From the NCBI GenBank assembly GCA_902570695.1, contig CACFZE010000005.1:1-64000 (forward strand): 64,000 nt of DNA. Direction: 5' to 3'. A program made the position numbers and the translations under genes. The number at the start of each line of letters is the position of its first letter. Position 1 is the stretch's first letter. Of this stretch, positions 18,277-26,421 are shown piece by piece. The notes below the pieces were generated by a model. That model saw only the letters and a list, made by a program, of their open reading frames with translations, ran no database searches and was not told where the DNA came from. The DNA comes from an uncultured Pelagibacteraceae bacterium. Lineage in GTDB: Bacteria > Pseudomonadota > Alphaproteobacteria > Pelagibacterales > Pelagibacteraceae.

Positions 18277-18316
18277 ACTACAAATTATCCTTATTAAATT
18301 TTTCCTAAATACTTAT

Positions 18317-18331
18317 TGATAATGATTATTA
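18317..18331. promoter_or_regulatory. near-consensus Fur box
   Basis: TGATAATGATTATTA matches the 7-1-7 Fur consensus TGATAATNATTATCA at 14 of its 15 positions, counting the free centre. It overlaps the stop codon of the DUF2061 gene and lies about 133 bp upstream of the cysteine-rich gene start. Control of that gene by a Fur-superfamily protein is plausible; binding is not shown. Confidence 0.5.
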
Positions 18332-18571
18332 TTTACTTTTTGATCTACTTGCCCACCACTTATCTAAAATGAAATACCAAATAGAATTGGCAATTGGTTC
18401 TACAATTGCATCAGTCAAAGCTATCATAAAAGATACATCAGCTACTAACATCAAAACAGTTATAGCAATTGCAAAATGACCAACTGTATAAACAATTGTT
18501 CTTAAAATAGAGCCTCTATTATTGGAATAAATCTGACCGGCAGCTTTAAAAATACCGTTGGTAACTTCCAT
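18329..18571 (-). CDS. DUF2061-type small membrane protein
   Basis: This 80-residue protein begins MEVTNGIFKAAGQIYSNN and has two hydrophobic helices (RTIVYTVGHFAIAITVLMLV, then a segment near IANSIWYFILDKWW). The pattern of a first basic helix and a C-terminal aromatic W(Y)xxxxxW segment fits DUF2061, whose function is unknown. Its start overlaps the stop of the hydroxylase gene by one base (TAATG), so the two are translated together. Confidence 0.65.
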   Translation of the reverse strand: MEVTNGIFKAAGQIYSNNRGSILRTIVYTVGHFAIAITVLMLVADVSFMIALTDAIVEPIANSIWYFILDKWWASRSKSK

Positions 18572-19167
18572 TATTCTTTAAACGGGCTTTCTAGAACACA
18601 AGCAACTAAGTGAACTCTGGCCTGTTCTCCTCCATTAAAAAAGTTATGATACTTTGTATTGTTAGTAATCCATACATGTCCATCTGCAGGCAAATGTTTT
18701 GCAACATTTTCAATGACCATTGAACAACCTGCATTAGTTACTATCGGAATATGCAATCTACACTCTGGATCTTTGTGCCAGCTTAGCGTTGATCTTGGCT
18801 CTTTTAATAAAAGCCTTACTCTTCCTAGTTTAAATTTTTTACTAAGAATTTCATAAACCTCTTTAAAATAAGTTTTCTCGAACTCTGGTAGCAACTGAGT
18901 ATATTTCGATTCATCAATATCAATATCTCTTGAGACTTCTTTGCCTGTCTCATCTGCAATAGTCCAATATCTACCTCTGATATTGTTCCCTTCTATAGAG
19001 TCTTTGTTGTTTGGAATTTGATTTAGAGGAATTGCACCAAAGTGAGTAACACCTGGCGAATTAAATTTCTTTTTCTCTAAAATTAGATTTAAGTCATTTC
19101 GCAATCTATTTATATCAAACTTAATTTCAGGAACTTTGTAAAAGTCTTCGAACGATAGTGATGTCAT
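18571..19167 (-). CDS. aspartyl/asparaginyl beta-hydroxylase-like dioxygenase
   Basis: This 198-residue protein carries the metal and 2-oxoglutarate signature of the Asp/Asn hydroxylase cupin family: LSWHKDPECRLHIPIVTN, with the HxD-type pair, and later KYHNFFNGGEQARVHLVA with the distal histidine and arginine. It needs Fe(II), 2-oxoglutarate and oxygen. Its substrate is unknown. It lies 19 bp downstream of katG on the same strand, so an iron enzyme is co-expressed with a haem peroxidase. Confidence 0.8.
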   Translation of the reverse strand: MTSLSFEDFYKVPEIKFDINRLRNDLNLILEKKKFNSPGVTHFGAIPLNQIPNNKDSIEGNNIRGRYWTIADETGKEVSRDIDIDESKYTQLLPEFEKTYFKEVYEILSKKFKLGRVRLLLKEPRSTLSWHKDPECRLHIPIVTNAGCSMVIENVAKHLPADGHVWITNNTKYHNFFNGGEQARVHLVACVLESPFKE

Positions 19168-19186
19168 TTTTCCGCTTTCCTTATTG

Positions 19187-21424
19187 CTAGTTTAATCTTA
19201 AATCAAATCTATCTGCATTCATCACTTTGACCCATGCAGATACAAAGTCTTTAACAAATTTGTCAGATGAGTCTTTGCAGGCATAGACTTCAGCTAATGC
19301 TCTTAATTGAGAATTTGAACCAAAAATAAGGTCAACTCTTGAACCTTTCCACTTAGTTTTTCTAGACTTTCTATCTTTACCAACAAAATATTGTTCTGAT
19401 TTGTCAGTTTCTTTCCAAGTGGTACTCATATCAAGAAGATTTACAAAATAATCTGTTGATAGAGTTCCAGGTTTTTTTGTGAAAACTCCATTTTTAGAAC
19501 TATCATAGTTTGTATCTAAAACTCTCATTCCTCCTACAAGAACTGTCATCTCTGGTGCCGTTAATCCCATTAATTGTGCCTTATCGATTAATTTTTCCTC
19601 AGCTGAAACATTAGATTTACCTTTTTTCATGTAGTTTCTAAAACCATCCGCTTGAGGCTCAAGTAATCCAAATGAATTTACATCTGTTTGGTCTTGTCTT
19701 GCATCTCCTCTTCCAGGAGTAAATGGAACCTGAATTTTATGACCAGCTTTTTTTGCTGCCATCTCTATTCCTACATTTCCACCTAATACTATAAGATCCG
19801 CCATTGAGACTGATTTTTTATTTGTATCAAATTTTTTCTTAATTTTTTGTAAAGCTTTAATAACCTTTGAAAGTTTTTTAGGGTTATTGACTCTCCAACT
19901 TCTTTGAGGCTCAAGCATAATTCTTGCTCCGTTTGCTCCACCTCTTTTGTCAGAACCTCTGTACGTAGAAGCAGAAGCCCAAGCAGTGGAAACTAAATCA
20001 GAAACAGAGATTTTTGATTTTGAAAGCTTTGATTTTAAATCTCTTATATCTTTTGATTTAAGTTTATATTTTGGTTTATCTATAGGATCTTGCCAAATTA
20101 ATTGTTCTTTTGGAACCTCGCTACCCAAATAACAAGCTCTTGGTCCCATGTCTCTGTGAGTAAGCTTAAACCACGCTCTTGCAAATGCATCAGCAAATTC
20201 ATCTGGATTTTGATAAAAATGTTTTGAAATTGGACCATAACTTTTATCCATTCTCAAAGATAAATCAGTTGTTTGCATCATTGGAGGATGCATTTTACTT
20301 TTATCATGAGCATCGGGTACCATTTTAATTCTCTGACCATTCTTTTTTGGAGTCCATTGAAATGCTCCAGCAGGTCCTTTTGTCAATTCCCATTCATGGT
20401 TAAATAAACAATCAAAGTAACCCATATCCCATTGTGTTGGTGTTTGTGTCCACGCTCCTTCAATACCACTACTTATTGCATGTACACCTTTTCCTGATTT
20501 GTAATTACTATTCCAACCAGTTGCTTGATCTTGAATTCTTGATGCTTCTGGGTCAGGACCTTTATGAGACTCTGGTGCTGCACCATGAGATTTTCCAAAA
20601 GTGTGGCCACCTGCAACTAGTGCAACTGTTTCATAATCATTCATTGCCATTCGCCCAAATGTTTCTCTAATATCATGAGCCGCTTTTAACGGATCTGGAT
20701 TAAAATCTGGACCTTGTGGATTTACATAAATTAATCCCATGTGAGAAGCCCCTAGTGGTTGTTCAAGATCTCTTTTTCCGCTGTATCTCTTAACACCCAA
20801 CATTTCTTTTTCTGAACCCCAGTAAATATCATCTTCTGGCTCCCAGATGTCAGTTCTTCCAGCTCCAAATCCAAAAGTTTTAAAACCCATCGACTCTAAT
20901 GCTACATTTCCAACTAGTATAAATAAATCTGCCCAAGAAATTCTTTTTCCATATTTCTGTTTTATTGGCCACAAAAGTAATCTAGCTTTATCTAAATTAA
21001 CATTATCAGGCCAAGCATTTAACGGTGCAAACCTTTGATTACCTGTTCCAGCTCCCCCTCTACCATCACCTGTTCTATATGTACCTGCTGCATGCCATGC
21101 TAATCTAATAAATAAAGGCCCATAATGACCGTAATCTGCTGGCCACCAATCTTGTGAATCAGTCATTAATTTGTTTAAATCTTTTTTGAGTGCTTTGTAA
21201 TTCAGTTTTTTAAATTCTTTAGAATAATTAAATTTTTTCTCCATTGGATTTGATAAATTCGAGTGCTGACTTAAAATTTTCAAATTCAAACTGTTTGGCC
21301 AAAAATCTCTATTTGTTTGTCCTCTTCCAGCACTAAATTTTGCCGGTGTGCCTGCGCCTGTAAAGGGGCACTTACTTAATTCTGCTGATTTAAATGATTT
21401 ATTTTTATGAAATTCCGCACTCAT
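19187..21424 (-). CDS. katG: catalase-peroxidase KatG
   Basis: KatG is a bifunctional haem catalase and broad-specificity peroxidase that removes hydrogen peroxide. Distal residues R107, W110 and H111 are in [10 protein letters not shown], and the proximal histidine H274 is in [12 protein letters not shown]233 and M259 complete the Trp-Tyr-Met adduct needed for catalase activity. The 745 residues include the inactive C-terminal duplicate domain. A strong AAGGAG Shine-Dalgarno lies 10 nt before the ATG, unusual in this window. Two identical 15-bp Irr-like boxes lie 22-60 bp upstream, and the Irr-like gene is next upstream. Confidence 0.98.
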   Translation of the reverse strand: MSAEFHKNKSFKSAELSKCPFTGAGTPAKFSAGRGQTNRDFWPNSLNLKILSQHSNLSNPMEKKFNYSKEFKKLNYKALKKDLNKLMTDSQDWWPADYGHYGPLFIRLAWHAAGTYRTGDGRGGAGTGNQRFAPLNAWPDNVNLDKARLLLWPIKQKYGKRISWADLFILVGNVALESMGFKTFGFGAGRTDIWEPEDDIYWGSEKEMLGVKRYSGKRDLEQPLGASHMGLIYVNPQGPDFNPDPLKAAHDIRETFGRMAMNDYETVALVAGGHTFGKSHGAAPESHKGPDPEASRIQDQATGWNSNYKSGKGVHAISSGIEGAWTQTPTQWDMGYFDCLFNHEWELTKGPAGAFQWTPKKNGQRIKMVPDAHDKSKMHPPMMQTTDLSLRMDKSYGPISKHFYQNPDEFADAFARAWFKLTHRDMGPRACYLGSEVPKEQLIWQDPIDKPKYKLKSKDIRDLKSKLSKSKISVSDLVSTAWASASTYRGSDKRGGANGARIMLEPQRSWRVNNPKKLSKVIKALQKIKKKFDTNKKSVSMADLIVLGGNVGIEMAAKKAGHKIQVPFTPGRGDARQDQTDVNSFGLLEPQADGFRNYMKKGKSNVSAEEKLIDKAQLMGLTAPEMTVLVGGMRVLDTNYDSSKNGVFTKKPGTLSTDYFVNLLDMSTTWKETDKSEQYFVGKDRKSRKTKWKGSRVDLIFGSNSQLRALAEVYACKDSSDKFVKDFVSAWVKVMNADRFDLRLN

Positions 21425-21445
21425 TATTATTTATCTCCTTTAATA

Positions 21446-21483
21446 TTATAATTATTCTAATCTCTTTTTTATAATTATTCTAA
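21446..21483. promoter_or_regulatory. two identical 15-bp Irr-like operators before katG
   Basis: TTATAATTATTCTAA occurs at 21446-21460 and 21469-21483, 23 bp apart. The halves TTATAA and TTCTAA around a 3-bp centre resemble the Irr iron-control element (TTAGAA-NNN-TTCTAA) with one change in one half; they also resemble a PerR box. Both are close to the katG start, so a bound regulator would control katG transcription. The third copy, before the regulator gene, is listed separately. Confidence 0.7.
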
Positions 21484-21530
21484 AGAAGATTGTCAATAAG
21501 TCAGAATATTTATGATGTAATTTTCGAAAC

Positions 21531-21941
21531 CTAGTCTTCTAATTTAACTAAAACTTCAACTGATTTAATTTTTTTTCCAGGAATTGATTTTTGTATCTCT
21601 ATCGGTCCTACATCCTCATTTTTAATGTCAATAAGCTTTTCTTCTTTAACATCGAAAAAATGGTGGTGATCTGTGACATTTGTATCAAAATAAGTTTGAT
21701 TAGAATTAATTGGTATCTCTTTTAGATATCCTTTTTTAAGAAATGCATGGACTGTATTGTAAACGGTTGCTAAAGAAACATTTTCACCTGTTTTATCTTT
21801 AATTAGATTGAACAAGTCATTTATTGTAAAATGGAAAGTTTTATCTCTATTAAATAGAACCTCACATATATTTATTCTTTGTTTAGTTGGTCTTAAGCTA
21901 GAGTTTCTTAGTTTTTCGATAAATTCTTGTTTACTAGTCAT
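21531..21941 (-). CDS. irr: Irr-type Fur-superfamily regulator
   Basis: Irr is the haem-responsive iron regulator of alphaproteobacteria, a Fur relative. From ATG 21941 the protein has 136 residues, with a winged-helix DNA-binding half (RPTKQRINICEVLF, SLATVYNTVHAFLKKG) and a dimerisation half. The run DHHHFFDVKEEKLIDI (H92-H94) matches the haem-binding histidine motif of Irr. It lacks the CxxC zinc pairs of Fur and PerR, and its end (KSVEVLVKLED) is Irr-like. Placement beside fabA-fabB-fabI supports Irr. PerR is the alternative, given the katG next door. Confidence 0.8.
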   Translation of the reverse strand: MTSKQEFIEKLRNSSLRPTKQRINICEVLFNRDKTFHFTINDLFNLIKDKTGENVSLATVYNTVHAFLKKGYLKEIPINSNQTYFDTNVTDHHHFFDVKEEKLIDIKNEDVGPIEIQKSIPGKKIKSVEVLVKLED

Positions 21942-21948
21942 TAGCAAT

Positions 21949-21963
21949 TTATAACTATTCTAA
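21949..21963. promoter_or_regulatory. Irr-like operator before irr (autoregulation)
   Basis: TTATAACTATTCTAA differs by one base from the two katG boxes and ends 8 bp before the irr ATG, in the position of its leader. It also lies in the 73-bp gap shared with the divergent fabA, so it could affect both genes. Autoregulation by Irr is the simplest reading. Confidence 0.65.
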
Positions 21964-22014
21964 ACTATTTGTATATTATAATTTACCTAAATCAAGTAAT
22001 AAGATTACAATATT

Positions 22015-22515
22015 ATGAAAAAAAGTTCCTTTAATTACGATGAACTAATTGATTGCGCTAATGGTAAGTTATTTGGTCCAGGTAATGCAAAATTACCTTC
22101 TCCGCCTATGCTAATGTTTGATAGAATTACAGAAATTACCGAAAGTCAGGGTTTTTATAAAAAAGGCTCTATGAAAGCCGAACTTGATATAAAGGATAAT
22201 TTATGGTTTTTTGATTGTCATTTTAGAGAAGATCCCGTTATGCCTGGTTGTCTTGGTTTAGATGCTATGTGGCAGTTAGTTGGCTTTTTTCTTGGTTGGT
22301 TAGGTAACCCAGGAAGGGGTAGAGCATTAGGCGTAAGTACAGTAAAATTTACTGGTGAGGTTCTTAAAAATGTCAAAATGGCAACTTATGAAATAGATAT
22401 AAAAAGAATTCTTGTTAAAGGAGAAACAACTGTGGGACTTGCAAATGGAATACTTCTTGCTGATGGAAAAAAAATTTATAGTGCAGAAAATCTTAAGGTA
22501 GGATTATTTAAATAA
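22015..22515 (+). CDS. fabA: 3-hydroxydecanoyl-ACP dehydratase/isomerase
   Basis: FabA introduces the cis double bond of unsaturated fatty acids by dehydrating and isomerising the C10 intermediate. The active-site pair is H69 ([14 protein letters not shown]) and D83 (LGLDAMWQL). The length of 166 residues is normal. Its TAA and the fabB ATG share one base. Together with fabB it forms the classic anaerobic unsaturated fatty acid route. It is divergent from irr. Confidence 0.97.
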   Translation: MKKSSFNYDELIDCANGKLFGPGNAKLPSPPMLMFDRITEITESQGFYKKGSMKAELDIKDNLWFFDCHFREDPVMPGCLGLDAMWQLVGFFLGWLGNPGRGRALGVSTVKFTGEVLKNVKMATYEIDIKRILVKGETTVGLANGILLADGKKIYSAENLKVGLFK

Positions 22516-23726
22516 TGAAAAGAGTAGTTGTAACAGGACTTGGTGTAGTTTCATGTTTAGGAAATAATCAAGATGAGGTTTATCAATCATTAGTTAATAC
22601 AAAATCAGGAATAACATTTTCTGAGGAATACAAAGAGCATAATTTAAAAAGCCATGTTCATGGTAAGCCTAATATCAAATTAGAAGATTATATTGATAGA
22701 AAAGTTATTCGTTTTATGGGTGCTGGATCAGCATATAATTATGTTGCAATGAGTGAAGCAGTTAAAGATTCTGGATTAGAAGAAAATGAGGTTAGTAATA
22801 TTTCAACAGGTATGGTCATGGGATCTGGAGGACCATCAATTGAAAATGTGATTTTAGCATCAGATAAAACTAGAGAAAAAAATCCAAAAAAAATGGGTCC
22901 ATTTATAGTTCCAAGAACTATGGCAAGTACTGCTTCTGCCACTCTAGCGGTTCCATTTAAAATAAAAGGCACTAATTACACAATAAGTTCTGCATGCGCA
23001 ACGAGTGGTCATTGTATTGGTAACGCAATGGAACTTATTCAATTAGGAAAACAAAATATTATTTTTGCAGGTGGCAGTGATGAGGTTCACTTTGCAATGA
23101 CTGCAATGTTTGATGCAATGACTGCACTATCATCAAAATATAACGATACCCCTGAAAAAGCCTCAAGACCGTATGATAAAACAAGGGATGGTTTTGTAAT
23201 TGCTGGTGGAGGTGGAGTTCTAGTTTTAGAAGAATACGAACATGCGAAAGCAAGAGGTGCTAAAATATACGCAGAATTAACTGGTTATGGAGCAACCTCA
23301 GATGGCTATGATATGGTTGCACCATCTGGTGAGGGAGCGGTGAGATGTATGAAAATGGCTCTAGCAACCTCAAAAAATAAAATTGACTACATTAATACTC
23401 ACGGGACATCAACACCTGTGGGAGATATTACAGAATTAAAAGCAGTTGGTGAGGCTTTTCCAGAATATAAACCTAAGATAAGTTCAACAAAATCTTTGTC
23501 GGGCCATTCATTAGGCGCAACTTCAGTTCACGAAGCAATTTACAGTTTGATAATGATGAAAAACAATTTTATATCAGCATCAGCAAATATTTCAGAAATG
23601 GATGATGAAGCTAAGAACTATCCAATTGTTACACAAGTTGAAAAAGACGTAAATCTAAATGCAATTATGTCTAACAGCTTTGGTTTTGGTGGAACTAATG
23701 CAACATTAGTGTTTGAGAAAGTTTAG
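22515..23726 (+). CDS. fabB: 3-oxoacyl-ACP synthase I
   Basis: FabB is the condensing enzyme that elongates the unsaturated acyl chains made by FabA. Catalytic C161 is in [12 protein letters not shown], with H296 in [11 protein letters not shown] and H331 in SGHSLGATS. The 403 residues begin [16 protein letters not shown], as the family does. It is in a fabA-fabB-fabI run with minimal gaps. Confidence 0.96.
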   Translation: MKRVVVTGLGVVSCLGNNQDEVYQSLVNTKSGITFSEEYKEHNLKSHVHGKPNIKLEDYIDRKVIRFMGAGSAYNYVAMSEAVKDSGLEENEVSNISTGMVMGSGGPSIENVILASDKTREKNPKKMGPFIVPRTMASTASATLAVPFKIKGTNYTISSACATSGHCIGNAMELIQLGKQNIIFAGGSDEVHFAMTAMFDAMTALSSKYNDTPEKASRPYDKTRDGFVIAGGGGVLVLEEYEHAKARGAKIYAELTGYGATSDGYDMVAPSGEGAVRCMKMALATSKNKIDYINTHGTSTPVGDITELKAVGEAFPEYKPKISSTKSLSGHSLGATSVHEAIYSLIMMKNNFISASANISEMDDEAKNYPIVTQVEKDVNLNAIMSNSFGFGGTNATLVFEKV

Positions 23727-23730
23727 ATCT

Positions 23731-24516
23731 ATGAATTTAATGAAGGGAAAAAAAGGTCTTATCATGGGCGTTGCTAATGAGAGATCAATTGCATGGGGTA
23801 TATCGCAAAAACTAGCAGAAGCTGGAGCAGAGTTAGCTTTTACATATTTAGGTGATGCTTTAAAAAAAAGAGTTGTTCCACTTGCGGAAAAACTAAATTC
23901 AAATGCAACATTTAGCTGTGATGTAGAAAAAAAAGAGGAAGTTGTAAAGCTTTTTGAAGACGTAAAAAGTCAATGGGGAGAAATTGATTTTATTGTGCAT
24001 GCAATTGCATTTTCAGATAAGTCCGAGTTATCAGGAGAATATTTAAATACAACTAGAGAAAACTTTTTAAGAAGTATGTTAATATCTTGTTTTTCATTTA
24101 CTGAAGTTGCTAGAGAGGCATCTAAAATAATGAAGCAAGGTGGCAGTATGATTACTTTGAGTTATGAAGCAAATAAAGCCATACCTAATTATAATGTAAT
24201 GGGAGTATGTAAAGCTGCACTAGAGTCTAGTGTTAAATATCTAGCAAGGGATCTGGGGGCAAAGAATATTAGAGTTAATGCAATAAGTGCGGGACCAATT
24301 AAAACTCTAGCTGCATCTGCCATCGGCGATGCTAAATTTCTTTACAAGTGGAATGCTGATCATTCATTTTTGAAAAGAAATGTTGATAATCTTGATGTTG
24401 GAAATTCAGCATTATATCTTTTAAGTGATATGGCAGGTGGTGTTACTGGAGAAATTCATTATGTGGATGCAGGTTACAATAAAGTTGGAATGCCAGATCC
24501 TAAGAATATTAATTAA
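23731..24516 (+). CDS. fabI: enoyl-ACP reductase (NADH) FabI
   Basis: FabI performs the last reduction of each fatty acid elongation round and is the triclosan target. The cofactor region is GLIMGVANERSIAWGIS. The catalytic YX6K is Y154/K161 in PNYNVMGVCKAAL. I start it at ATG 23731 (MNLMKGKKGLIMG), giving 261 residues and leaving 4 bp after fabB. An upstream TTG would add six residues inside fabB. Confidence 0.94.
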   Translation: MNLMKGKKGLIMGVANERSIAWGISQKLAEAGAELAFTYLGDALKKRVVPLAEKLNSNATFSCDVEKKEEVVKLFEDVKSQWGEIDFIVHAIAFSDKSELSGEYLNTTRENFLRSMLISCFSFTEVAREASKIMKQGGSMITLSYEANKAIPNYNVMGVCKAALESSVKYLARDLGAKNIRVNAISAGPIKTLAASAIGDAKFLYKWNADHSFLKRNVDNLDVGNSALYLLSDMAGGVTGEIHYVDAGYNKVGMPDPKNIN

Positions 24517-24551
24517 TTTTAAAAAATAGTAAAATTTAGTTAAAAATTTTA

Positions 24552-25478
24552 ATGAAAAAAGTTATTTCTAGTCTTGTAATTTATTTTCTCTTTATAACTA
24601 TTTGTTTTGCTAAAAGTTATAGGATAGGCGATAAAATATCTGACAAACTAGTATTTAATCATAAATATTCTTTCGAATTACCCAAAGGTGAGTGGATTAT
24701 TGCTGACAGGTTTTCATACTATTATTATGGCCTTGTCTCTAAAGGATATGATCTTTTAAAAATTAAAAATAAAAAAGTTATAGAAGGTTTTTCTGTAGCC
24801 GAATTAAAATTGCCAGCTAAATGGCAAGGATATTTAAACGCTGCGATGCATGAAATAATTTTTAAAAATAAATACGACGGGTGTTATGATAGACCTGAGT
24901 ATTATGTCTTAGAGTATTTTGCAAAAGGTTCTTCTCATAATTGTTTTTGGATAATGCATCTTGATGTATATAAAGAATTAAATGACCCTGAAGATCCTGA
25001 ATTAAGAGGAGTGAATACGCAATTTAAAGCGTGGTTGAGGAATAATAAAATAGAATTACCAAGAGTCGCGATTGGAAGCTTACATAGTTATTTTTCTAGA
25101 CTAACAGGAGGGAAGTGGTTTGTTGTTGAGCACTTTATTGATCCTGAAACATTAGGTGCTCCGAAGAGTAATTTTGTAAATGAGGATAGATCAGAATATC
25201 ATAAATATAATATTTCTAGCTATCCAGATCATAAAATAATTATGGAAAAGATGGTTTCTATAGGCGCAAAAAGACATAAACAGTTTGAATTAGAAGTAAA
25301 AGCAAAAGATCATCATAAATTGGATTTAACTCATCTTATTATAGAACCTTTAGGGGATAAAAAAATTGAAATGAATGAAGATATAATTTTTCAAATAAAT
25401 AGATTAAAAAATTTACTAGACTCAGGTGTCATAACAAAGGAAGAATTCAAGAAAGGAAAAGAAAAAATACTCAACTAA
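24552..25478 (+). CDS. secreted protein of unknown function with C-terminal SHOCT motif
   Basis: This 308-residue protein starts with a cleavable signal peptide (MKKVISSLVIYFLFITICFA). Its body is rich in tyrosine and tryptophan and has cysteines in DGCYDRP and HNCFW that could pair. The last 30 residues (INRLKNLLDSGVITKEEF...) match the short SHOCT motif, often found at the end of secreted or membrane proteins. I do not recognise the main domain. It is 35 bp after fabI and 2 bp before a DUF4149-type gene. Confidence 0.75.
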   Translation: MKKVISSLVIYFLFITICFAKSYRIGDKISDKLVFNHKYSFELPKGEWIIADRFSYYYYGLVSKGYDLLKIKNKKVIEGFSVAELKLPAKWQGYLNAAMHEIIFKNKYDGCYDRPEYYVLEYFAKGSSHNCFWIMHLDVYKELNDPEDPELRGVNTQFKAWLRNNKIELPRVAIGSLHSYFSRLTGGKWFVVEHFIDPETLGAPKSNFVNEDRSEYHKYNISSYPDHKIIMEKMVSIGAKRHKQFELEVKAKDHHKLDLTHLIIEPLGDKKIEMNEDIIFQINRLKNLLDSGVITKEEFKKGKEKILN

Positions 25479-25480
25479 CA

Positions 25481-25867
25481 ATGCAACAAATTAGTATTTA
25501 TCTAACAAGTATAATATTGGGAATTATGCTATTCTTTTCTTTTGTTGTAGCACCTGTAACTTTCACTGCATTAGATGAGGAAAATGCTAAAAAATTTATA
25601 AGAAAAATATTTCCTTATTACTACACTTTTAATTTAGCTATTAGTGTTTTAGTTTTAATTTTATTTATTATTCTAAAAATTTTTTCCTTAGATTTTTATT
25701 TAATTTTAAGTGTCGCGGTATTATTTGCCGTCTCAAATTTTGTACTAATGCCACTGATAAATAAGTTCAGAGATGAAAAGCAGGATAAAAAATTTAAACA
25801 GTCACACTTTCTTTCTGTGGTGATAAATTTTGTTCAAATAATATTGTTGGTAATTATCTTAATTTAA
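25481..25867 (+). CDS. DUF4149-type four-helix membrane protein
   Basis: This 128-residue protein has four hydrophobic helices. LGIMLFFSFVVAPVTFTAL at the N-terminus and FVLMPLINKFRDEKQD in the middle resemble the DUF4149 (TMEM205-like) family. Its function is unknown. It follows the SHOCT protein by 2 bp, so the two may work together at the envelope. It converges on a 50-residue minus-strand gene with a 4-bp overlap. Confidence 0.65.
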   Translation: MQQISIYLTSIILGIMLFFSFVVAPVTFTALDEENAKKFIRKIFPYYYTFNLAISVLVLILFIILKIFSLDFYLILSVAVLFAVSNFVLMPLINKFRDEKQDKKFKQSHFLSVVINFVQIILLVIILI

Positions 25868-26016
25868 AAAGAATTAGTAATACCTAAGCCAACAGCAATA
25901 AAAATACCTAACCAAATTAAACCTTTAATAAAAAAAAATGCAAAACTGCCAAGTAACAAATATCTTCCATATTCATTTTTAAACAGTTCAAATTTTAAGT
26001 TTTTTAGAAGCTTCAT
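25864..26016 (-). CDS. 50-residue single-pass membrane protein
   Basis: The frame ATG 26016 to TAA 25866-25864 begins MKLLKNLKFELFKNEYGRY. A basic amphipathic N-terminus is followed by a hydrophobic segment of about 28 residues (YLLLGSFAFFFIKGLIWLG...) and a short tail. It fills almost all the space between the DUF4149 and rhodanese genes. I do not recognise the family. The charge-then-membrane pattern is more gene-like than random A/T-rich DNA, but an accidental frame cannot be excluded. Confidence 0.55.
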   Translation of the reverse strand: MKLLKNLKFELFKNEYGRYLLLGSFAFFFIKGLIWLGIFIAVGLGITNSF

Positions 26017-26043
26017 TTTATTATAATTTATTACAATTAATTT

Positions 26044-26406
26044 CTACTTGTTCTTCTCCCATTCTTTCATTCCGCCAGAGATATTTTTGACATTTTTAAC
26101 CCCCATGTCCTTCATAGTTTTGGTTGCTAATGTTCCTTGTCCTCCAACACCACAAAAAACTACATATTCTTTATCTGGATTATTTTTAAACATATCATTT
26201 TCTAGAGGACTGCCTTCTGCTAAATAAAATTCTAATAAACCTCTATCTAAGTGAATTGCATTACCTATTGTTCCTTTTGAAAAGCTTTCTTTATCCCTAA
26301 CATCAATAAATTGAACATTTGGGTCGTTTAGCTTTTCTTTTGCATCACTAGCGCTGATATTCTCAATTTCATTGCTTACACTCATCAAATCATCAAATTT
26401 TTTCAT
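26044..26406 (-). CDS. rhodanese-like domain protein
   Basis: This 120-residue single rhodanese domain has its active-site cysteine in VVFCGVGGQGTLA. The loop is longer and more glycine-rich than in classic thiosulfate sulfurtransferases, so the sulfur acceptor is uncertain. FIDVRDKESFSKGTIGNAIH is the conserved N-terminal element. No signal peptide is present. It is 15 bp after pnp on the same strand and is probably read with it. Confidence 0.85.
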   Translation of the reverse strand: MKKFDDLMSVSNEIENISASDAKEKLNDPNVQFIDVRDKESFSKGTIGNAIHLDRGLLEFYLAEGSPLENDMFKNNPDKEYVVFCGVGGQGTLATKTMKDMGVKNVKNISGGMKEWEKNK

Positions 26407-26421
26407 ATTTCTCCTATAAAT

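Noticed and set aside
20434-21038. Plus-strand frames inside katG
   Set aside because: They are antisense shadows of the katG coding sequence with low-complexity composition.
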